NCBI RefSeq assembly: GCF_041224595.1
Contig: NZ_JBGFGN010000057.1
Coordinates: 1 to 20,585, forward strand
DNA: 20,585 nt
Reading direction: 5' to 3'
DNA from: Donghicola sp041224595
GTDB taxonomy: Bacteria > Pseudomonadota > Alphaproteobacteria > Rhodobacterales > Rhodobacteraceae
The translations under genes and the position numbers were made by a program. This document shows, one piece after another, positions 14,419-20,585 of this stretch (position 1 is its first letter; each line of letters begins with the position of its first letter). The notes beneath the pieces are model-generated. The model was not told the origin of the DNA. It did no database searches and saw only the letters and a program-made list of their open reading frames with translations.

Positions 14419-17400
14419 ATGGCACGTTTCTTTATCGACAACCCAGTTTTGGCTTGGGTGATCGCAATCTTCATTTCGCTGGCTGGGGTGCTGTCCCTGC
14501 CGTCGCTACCCGTTGCGCAATATCCTGATGTCGCGCCGCCGCAGGTCACCATTTCAACCCGTTTTGCCGGAGCCTCGCCCGAGGACCTCTATCAACAGGT
14601 TACACGACCCATCGAAGAAGAGCTGAACGGCATTCCAAACCTGCTCTACTTTGAATCCACGTCAGAGGCGACGGGCGCGGTGACGATCACTGTCACCTTT
14701 GCGTCTGGCAGCAGTATTTCACAGGCCGTCGTGGACACGCAAAACAGATTGCGCCGCGTTGAGTCTGCCCTGCCCGCTCAGGTGCAACAACAAGGGCTTC
14801 TGGTCGAAGAGGCAGGCAGCAGCTACCTGATGTTCGTCTCGCTCGCTGCAGCTCCGGGGTCGGGATATGACTCCGTCGGGCTCGCGGATTACGCAACACG
14901 TTTTGTCTTGAATGAGATCCGACGGGTCGATGGTGTCGGCAAAGCGCAGCTCTTTTCTGCGGAGCGGCCGATGCGGGTTTGGATCGATCCAGCCAAGCTT
15001 GTGGGCCTAGATCTGTCTGTCGCTGACATCACGGCGGCGATTTCCGAGCAAAACGCGCAGGTTGCGGCAGGTGCCATCGGTGTCGATCCCGCGCCCGAGG
15101 GCCAGCAAACCCAAGCGACGCTTCTGGTCACGGGCCAATTGCGCACCCCTGCAGAGTTTGGTCAGATCGTCCTGCGCGCTGGCGAAGATGGCTCTATCGT
15201 GCGTCTTTCTGACGTGGCGCGCATCGAGATGGACGCCGAGTTCTACTCCTTCAAAGCCTATTTGAACGGCGAAGAAGCCGCACAGATCGGCATTCAACTC
15301 TCGCCCACTGGCAATGCGCTCGAGACTGCCGAAGGGGTTCGAACCTTGTTGGACGAGCTGTCGGCGGGTTTCCCTGCGGGGATCGAAGCGTCCATTCCCT
15401 ATGACACCACGCCCTTTGTGTCGGCCTCCATCGAAAAGGTTGTGCACACCCTACTCGAAGCGGTGGCTCTGGTCTTTGTGGCAATGCTGATCTTCTTACA
15501 GAACTTGCGCTACACCCTTATTCCGATGTTGGTGGTTCCAATCGCACTGGCGGGTACATTGGCGGTGATGCTGGGGGCGGGCTTCTCGATCAACGTGCTA
15601 ACCATGTTCGCGATGATTTTGGCCATTGGTATTCTCGTCGACGACGCCATTGTTGTGGTCGAGAACGTCGAACGTATCATGTCCGAAGAGGGCTTATCGC
15701 CCCGCGACGCGTCGAAGAAAGCTATGGGCCAGATTTCTGGCGCCATCGTCGGGATCACGCTGGCACTGATGGCGGTTTTCATCCCGCTGGCCTTCTTTCC
15801 CGGCTCGGTTGGCATCATCTATCAGCAGTTCTCGCTGACCATGGTGGTGTCGATTTTCTTCTCGGCATTCCTCGCGCTCTCGCTGACTCCGGCGCTCTGC
15901 GCGACATTTTTGAAGCCGATCCCCAAGGGCCACGGCCATGCCCGCAAGGGACCGGCGGGATGGTTCAAACGCAACTTTGACCGCGCTTCCAAGGGTTACG
16001 CCGGAGGCGTCCGTAGCATGGTGCGCTGCTCTGGGCGGATGATGGTGATCTATGCCGCGCTGGTTGGGGGGCTTGGATATGTGTATGTGCAGATCCCCGC
16101 GGCTTTCTTGCCGCAAGAGGACCAAGGTTACCTGATCGCCTCAATGCAGTCTCCGCCCGAGGCGACATCCTTTCGGATGCGCGAAGTCACCAAACAGGCC
16201 GAAGCCTTTGCATTGGGGACCGAAGGTGTGGCCGACGTGGTGACAATCCAAGGTTTCTCGTTCTCTGGTCAGAGTCCGAATTCTGCTGTCAGCTTTGTCA
16301 CGCTGGAGGATTGGGCCGAGCGGGAAAGTCCGGAATTGAGTGCTGCTTCTTTGGCGGGACGGTTGTCAGGTATGCTCTTCTCGATTCGCGACACCTTTGC
16401 CTTCGCTATTTCTCCGCCCCCAATCCAAGGACTCGGCACGGGTTCTGGCTTCAGCTTCCGGCTTCAGGACCGCGCTAATCTGGGCAACGCGGCGCTGCAA
16501 CAGGCAGCGGGGCAGATCATGGGCGCGGGCGCGGAAAGTCCGATCCTTGGTCGGATGTATATCGAAGGGCTTCAACCGGGGCCGCAGCTGCGTCTCGACG
16601 TAGACCGAGAAAAGGCGAATGCCTTTGGCGTCACCTTTGGTGAAATCAATCGAACCATCTCGGTTGCACTGGGATCAGGTTACGTCAACGACTTCCCGAA
16701 CAATGGCAAGATGCAGAGCGTGATCGTTCAGGCCGAGGCCGAGGCGCGCAGCAACATCGAAGAGGTGCTTAAGCTCAACGTTCGCAACGTACAGGGCGGA
16801 ATGGTGCCGCTGTCCTCCTTTGCCACCGCTGAATGGGGTTCGGCCCGTCCCAGATCGTCGGTTACAACGGATACCCGTCGATCCGCATCAACGGCGAAGC
16901 CGCGCCGGGTTATTCCTCGGGCGAGGCTTTGGCCGAAATGCAGCGTATTGCCGAAGACCTACCGCCGGGCTTTGGCTACCAATGGACTGGGCAGTCGCTG
17001 CAAGAGATCGAAAGAGGCAGCCAAGCACCGATACTGATCGGCCTGTCGGTGCTCTTTGTCTTCCTCTGTCTTGCGGGCCTATACGGCAGCTGGTCAATTC
17101 CGCTGTCAGTGATGTTAATCGTGCCGATGGGAGCAATCGGGGCAGTGGCGGCGGTGACGCTGACTGGACTGTCCAACGATGTTTTCTTCACCGTGGGTCT
17201 GATCACTATCGTCGGTCTATCTGCCAAGAACGCCATCCTGATCATCGAGGTCGCAAAGGACTTGATCACCGAGGGCTACAACCTGATCGACGCCACCGTC
17301 GAGGCTTGCCGCTTGCGGTTCCGTCCGATCCTGATGACTTCGCTGGCGTTCACCATGGGGGTTATCCCGATGGCGATCGCCACCGGTCCCTCGGCCGCGA

Positions 17401-17564
17401 GCCAAAACGCGATCGGCATCAATGTGGTTGGCGGAATGATCTCGGCCACCGTGTTAGGCGTGATCTTTGCGCCAGTGTTCTTTGTCTTCGTCATGAAGCT
17501 TACAGGCACTCACAAACGGCTTGGCAGCCCTGAACCGGAGCAAGCTGAACCGTCCCAAATGTGA
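14419..17564 (+). pseudogene. RND inner-membrane efflux pump (AcrB/MexB type), frameshifted
   Basis: The restored protein would be about 1048 aa, the normal RND length. It starts MARFFIDNPVLAWVIAIFIS with PVAQYPDVAPPQV, and carries the proton-relay pair D408/D409 in ILVDDAIVVVENVERIM. In the second part, GLSAKNAILIIEVAKDL supplies the conserved Lys (about residue 937 restored). The first frame reads VPLSSFATAEWG and then garbles to a stop at 17037. The correct sequence continues in another frame from about 16840 (GFGPSQIVGYNGYPSIRI). One missing G in the run at 16835-16838 explains this. It sits 10 bp after the adaptor gene; no TolC-type outer-membrane gene follows. The last third, including membrane helices 8-12, would not be made as read. 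Confidence 0.9.
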
Positions 17565-17572
17565 TGGATTGC

Positions 17573-17593
17573 CCCCCCAAGCGACTTGGGGGG
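17573..17593 (+). terminator. Terminator after the RND pump gene
   Basis: CCCCCCAAG (17573-17581) pairs with CTTGGGGGG (17585-17593) around a 3-nt loop, 9 bp after the pump stop codon, and is followed by CCTTGTT. It has a strong stem and a short weak T-rich tail. Confidence 0.75.
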
Positions 17594-17709
17594 CCTTGTT
17601 ACGCGGTTTCGGTCGGGTGGGTGCTGCTAAGGCCATAGCCGCTAAATGGGGCAGTTCTCTGCCGATGCATGGCATATTGCGGTCGAAGATGAAAAGAGAC
17701 ACGACATGC

Positions 17710-17739
17710 AAAAGGGGGCGATACACATCGCCCCCTTTT
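17710..17739. terminator. Bidirectional intrinsic terminator
   Basis: AAAAGGGGGCGAT (17710-17722) is perfectly complementary to ATCGCCCCCTTTT (17727-17739) with a 4-nt loop. A run of four T follows the GC stem on either strand. It lies 24 bp after the end of the minus-strand ATPase gene and can also stop read-through from the RND genes on the plus strand. Confidence 0.88.
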
Positions 17740-17762
17740 CATATGTCCTTACGGTCTGCGTC

Positions 17763-19388
17763 TCAGGCCGCAGCCGAACCCGGGATCGCAGCAACCAGCG
17801 AACGGGTGTAGTCATGTTCTGGCCGCTGGAAAATTTGGCTTGGCGGTCCGTATTCGACCATCTTGCCACGATGCATCACGATGATTTCGTCGCTGATCTG
17901 GCTCGCCACACGCAGATCGTGGGTGATGAAAATCATGGCCAATTTGCGTTCACGCCGGATTTTATCAAGCAACTCCAAAACCTGCGCTTGGATGGACACG
18001 TCCAGTGCAGAGACGGCTTCGTCAGCGACGATGACTTCGGGATCAAACATGAGCGCACGGGCGATGCCGACGCGCTGACGCTGACCGCCTGAAAATTCGT
18101 GCGGATAGCGGTCAAAGGCCGACGCGTCCAAACCGACCAGTTCCAGCAGACCTTCGGCTTTTTTGCGGGCATCCACGCGGGTTAGTAGGCTATGTGCGAT
18201 GGGGCCAACGGTCAGCGCTTGGCCGATGGTAAAGCGCGGGTTGAGCGAGGCATAGGGATCCTGAAAGATCATCTGAATGCGAGGGCGCAAGTGGCGGAAG
18301 TTCTCTTCGTCCATGTCCAGCGTGTTCTTGCCCTGAAAGCGGATTTCGCCGCTGTCGGCTGAGATCAGCTTCATCAGGACCTTCCCCATCGACGATTTTC
18401 CGGAGCCGGACTCGCCGACGATTCCAATCGTCTCGCCGCGGTGAAGGGTAAAGCTGATGTCGTCCACGGCCTTGACCTCGCGCATTCGGCCAAGGAAGCC
18501 GCTGCGGGTGCGGTAGGTTTTGTGCAGATTGCGCACTTCCATTGCGACGGGGCGCGTCTCTTCGCGGGCCCGGTCCTCTTCGCGCATTTTGGGAACGGCA
18601 GCGATCAGCTTTTTTGTGTAGCGATGCTGGGGCGCTGTCAGAACCTCGGCAGCGCGGCCTTGTTCAACCAAATTGCCCTTTTCCATCACAATCACGCGGT
18701 CCGCAATTTCGGCGACAACGCCGAAATCGTGGGTGATGAACATGACGCTCATGCCTTTGCGCTTCTGAATGCGGGCGATCAGGTCAAGGATTTGCGCCTG
18801 CGTGGTCACATCCAGCGCCGTTGTCGGCTCGTCCGCGATCAAGATGTCAGGGTCCAGCGCCAAGGCCATGGCAATCATCACGCGCTGACGTTGACCGCCG
18901 GACAGGCGGAAAGGATACTGATGCTGGATGAGCAGCGGATCAGGCAGGCCGACCTCGGTCAACATCTCGACCACCTTGTCTGCGCGGCTCTCCCTGGTGC
19001 CGATGGCGTGCGCGTCCAAAACCTCGCGGATCTGGTCGCCGACCGTCATCAGCGGGTTCAATGCAGACAATGGGTCTTGGAAGATGATCGAAACCGCGCG
19101 ACCGCGCAGTTGGCGAAGTTCGGGCTCTGACTGGTTCAGAAGTTCGCGACCTTTGAACTCAATAGAGCCCTTTTCGATGGTCATAACATCGGGCAACAGG
19201 CCCATCACCGTGTTTGCTGTCACCGATTTTCCAGAACCGGATTCCCCAATAATACAAAGGATCTCACCTTGCATGAGATCAAAGCTGATCTCTTTGACCG
19301 CATAGGCGCGGTCATGTTTCCCGGGCAGCGCCACCGACAGGTCGCGCACGGACAGGACGGGGGAGGCCCCCGTATGCTTGGTCGTCAT
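17763..19388 (-). CDS. Double ABC transporter ATPase (DppD-DppF fusion type)
   Basis: The product is 541 aa from the ATG at 19388 (GAG upstream); an ATG four codons earlier lacks any ribosome site. It has two complete nucleotide-binding domains. Domain 1 has Walker A GESGSGKS 48-55, signature LSGGQ 162-166, Walker B ILIADEP 182-188 and the H-loop ITHD 218-221. Domain 2 has Walker A GESGSGKS 325-332, signature FSGGQ 432-436, IVADEAVSALD near 453-463 and ITHD 488-491. Each domain is followed by the oligopeptide-type C-terminal extension (HRYTKKLIAAVP, HDYTRSLVAAIPG). Such fusions energise family-5 importers. The window contains exactly one importer without an ATPase (5533-8227 region), so this is its likely partner despite about 7 kb of separation. 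It ends at the bidirectional terminator. Confidence 0.93.
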   Translation of the reverse strand: MTTKHTGASPVLSVRDLSVALPGKHDRAYAVKEISFDLMQGEILCIIGESGSGKSVTANTVMGLLPDVMTIEKGSIEFKGRELLNQSEPELRQLRGRAVSIIFQDPLSALNPLMTVGDQIREVLDAHAIGTRESRADKVVEMLTEVGLPDPLLIQHQYPFRLSGGQRQRVMIAMALALDPDILIADEPTTALDVTTQAQILDLIARIQKRKGMSVMFITHDFGVVAEIADRVIVMEKGNLVEQGRAAEVLTAPQHRYTKKLIAAVPKMREEDRAREETRPVAMEVRNLHKTYRTRSGFLGRMREVKAVDDISFTLHRGETIGIVGESGSGKSSMGKVLMKLISADSGEIRFQGKNTLDMDEENFRHLRPRIQMIFQDPYASLNPRFTIGQALTVGPIAHSLLTRVDARKKAEGLLELVGLDASAFDRYPHEFSGGQRQRVGIARALMFDPEVIVADEAVSALDVSIQAQVLELLDKIRRERKLAMIFITHDLRVASQISDEIIVMHRGKMVEYGPPSQIFQRPEHDYTRSLVAAIPGSAAA

Positions 19389-19569
19389 AAGTTTTCTCAT
19401 CGTTTGTTGTTATTATGCCCGACGAGAGAAACTGTTGGGACGGCGTGCTTCATAGGGTCGGCGTGCAAAAAGACTTGCCGCGGCTCCGAATTTTACGTGA
19501 TGAGATCAAAGCTTAGGAGGTTGGCGACTTTTTAGGCATCATGCGCCCTGACGCGTCTCTGCTCTGCAA

Positions 19570-20392
19570 TCAGAGCAACCCGAATAGCAGGGGCGCCAAC
19601 ACCAAACCCGCAAGAACGGCCGTTTGAACGGCAAGAAGTGCGATGGCTGTCCCGCCGACATCCGCAAGTTTCGCGAGCGAGGTTTTCATGCCCACTGCGG
19701 CGACGGCGGTCACGAGCAAGGCACGCGACAGTGTCGCCGCGGGTGCAGCGACGGCCTCTGGCACCAAATGAAACGAGTTCAGCGCGGCTAAAATCAGGAA
19801 TGCCCCGACAAAGCCCGGCAGCAAGGGCGGTCTGCTGGTCCCAGTTGGTGCGTGGCGCCGCAGCACAAGTGCACCGATCAGCACAACGGGAGCCAACATC
19901 GTCACGCATCAACTTCACCACGGTCGCGATGTTTCCGGTTTCGTCCGATACGGAATAGCCTGCCCCGACAACTTGGGCGACATCATGAATTGTCCCGCCA
20001 AGGAAAAGACCGGCTTCGTGCGCGTTCAGCCCGAGCGCGTCTGCAACTATTGGATAGAGGATCATCGCCAGAGTAGAAAAGGCCGTCACCGAAATCACGG
20101 TGAAGGACAAATCCCGCTCTGCTGTGTCGCGCTGGGGCAGTATCGAAGAGATGGCCACCGCGGCAGAGGCCCCGCAGATCGCGACGGAGCCCCCAGTGAG
20201 AAAGCCAAACGCGCGGTTTTTGCCCACGACGCGCGAAAGGGACACGGAGGCTAGGATCACAAAGGCAACACATAGCGCGATCACCAGAACAAAGCTCCAT
20301 CCGATCTGCCGCACCATGTCTAGCGAGACCCGCAGCCCAAGGAGTGCGACACCGATCCGCAAAAGCCCCTTGGCTGCATAGCTTGTCTGACG
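19570..20392 (-). pseudogene. YeiH/UPF0324-family membrane exporter remnant
   Basis: The 5' part reads SYAAKGLLRIGVALLGLRVS and continues through TGGSVAICGASAAVAISS and LFLGGTIHDVAQVVGAGY, hallmarks of the UPF0324 (putative sulfate exporter, YeiH-like) family. At about 19900 the frame breaks after VVKLMR. The family sequence resumes in another frame as TMLAPVVLIGALVLRR and runs to AVAAVGMKTSLAKLADVGGT and a stop at 19570. A 2-nt loss (GTGT to GT) or 1-nt gain fits. Upstream of SYAAKG an in-frame TGA appears at 20395 and no start or first helices exist, so roughly 70-80 N-terminal residues seem to be missing. The gene is therefore doubly broken. Confidence 0.82.
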
Positions 20393-20585
20393 TCAGGGCC
20401 AATGGGACAGTTTAGGTTGATTTGATAAGAGAGGGTTTCTGGCCCATCGTAACCACCAAGGAGTGGATCTATGGACGCCCCCCGCGCAAGGTGTTTTTCA
20501 CGATAGTAGCAGCGGCATTGGATGCGTGAATCTATCCGGCCTTTCTTGAAGCATTTCGGTTGCTTCTGGCCTCGATGGGATCCGC
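20393..20585. other. Non-coding right edge, possible mobile-element end
   Basis: Family homology of the exporter stops abruptly near 20393, beside the 10-bp palindrome CTGACGTCAG (20387-20396). The sequence to the right has no long reading frame on either strand. GGGCCA (20397-20402) and TGGCCC (20440-20445) form a wide inverted repeat. The loss of the exporter 5' end suggests a junction with inserted DNA, but no transposase gene is visible and the element type is not recognised. Confidence 0.3.

Noticed and set aside
16820..17533. Second plus-strand frame in the RND pump's distal part
   Set aside because: It is out of phase with the RND family sequence (which is in the frame of 16833-17564) and is Arg/Pro/Gly-rich shadow.
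20387..20396. CTGACGTCAG palindrome as a regulatory operator
   Set aside because: It sits at the point where coding homology of a broken gene is lost, with no gene start nearby, so a junction effect is more likely.

Overview
The window looks like chromosomal accessory DNA of an alphaproteobacterium, most likely a Rhodobacterales (Roseobacter-type) bacterium. This is inferred from the moderately high GC, the gene types (family-5 peptide/opine-type ABC importer with several FAD-dependent amine oxidases, Fe-type SodB) and the codon style. No rRNA, tRNA or CRISPR array was seen.

Layout. (1) 1-140: a probable insertion-sequence end (three GGGGARAAT-type repeats and a 36-bp perfect palindrome) abuts the 3' end of a tandem-PAS gene, which appears cut off at its output linker. 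Upstream of it is an overlapping gene for a methanogen-output-domain-1-like sensor protein. (2) 1427-1952: no supported gene. (3) 1953-10862, all minus strand: a tightly packed catabolic operon that reads MarR regulator, SDR dehydrogenase, FAD oxidoreductase A, family-5 substrate-binding protein (Tat-type signal), permease B, permease C, PuuB-like FAD oxidoreductase, FAD oxidoreductase B. A 38-bp dyad overlapping a good promoter lies just upstream of marR. (4) 11336-13106: an ArsR/SufR-like regulator with a C-terminal cysteine cluster, divergent from sodB (iron superoxide dismutase) and a DoxX-like membrane protein, with a palindromic operator candidate between them. (5) 13209-17564: an RND efflux adaptor and pump pair, both interrupted as read (in-frame TAA in the adaptor, 1-nt frameshift in the pump), closed by a strong terminator. 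(6) 17763-19388, minus: a double ABC ATPase (DppD-DppF fusion type) that probably energises the importer of region 3, ending at a shared bidirectional terminator. (7) 19570-20392, minus: a broken YeiH/UPF0324 exporter gene, frameshifted and missing its 5' end, followed by about 190 bp of non-coding sequence that may belong to another mobile element.

How it may work together. The importer (binding protein, two permeases, double ATPase) should bring an amine, amino-acid derivative, short peptide or opine-like compound into the cytoplasm. Three flavoenzymes and an SDR would then oxidise it. Oxidases of this family often release H2O2, so the neighbouring sodB/doxX block could be relevant to oxidative load, but that link is inference. 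The MarR regulator has a C8 tract that puts its last 22 codons out of frame. With one C fewer, the gene runs on and overlaps the SDR start by ATGA.

Five genes in this window are truncated or out of frame (PAS, marR tail, RND adaptor, RND pump, yeiH). Either the locus is decaying, or part of the pattern reflects sequencing errors at homopolymers. The adaptor nonsense codon and the yeiH break are not at homopolymers.
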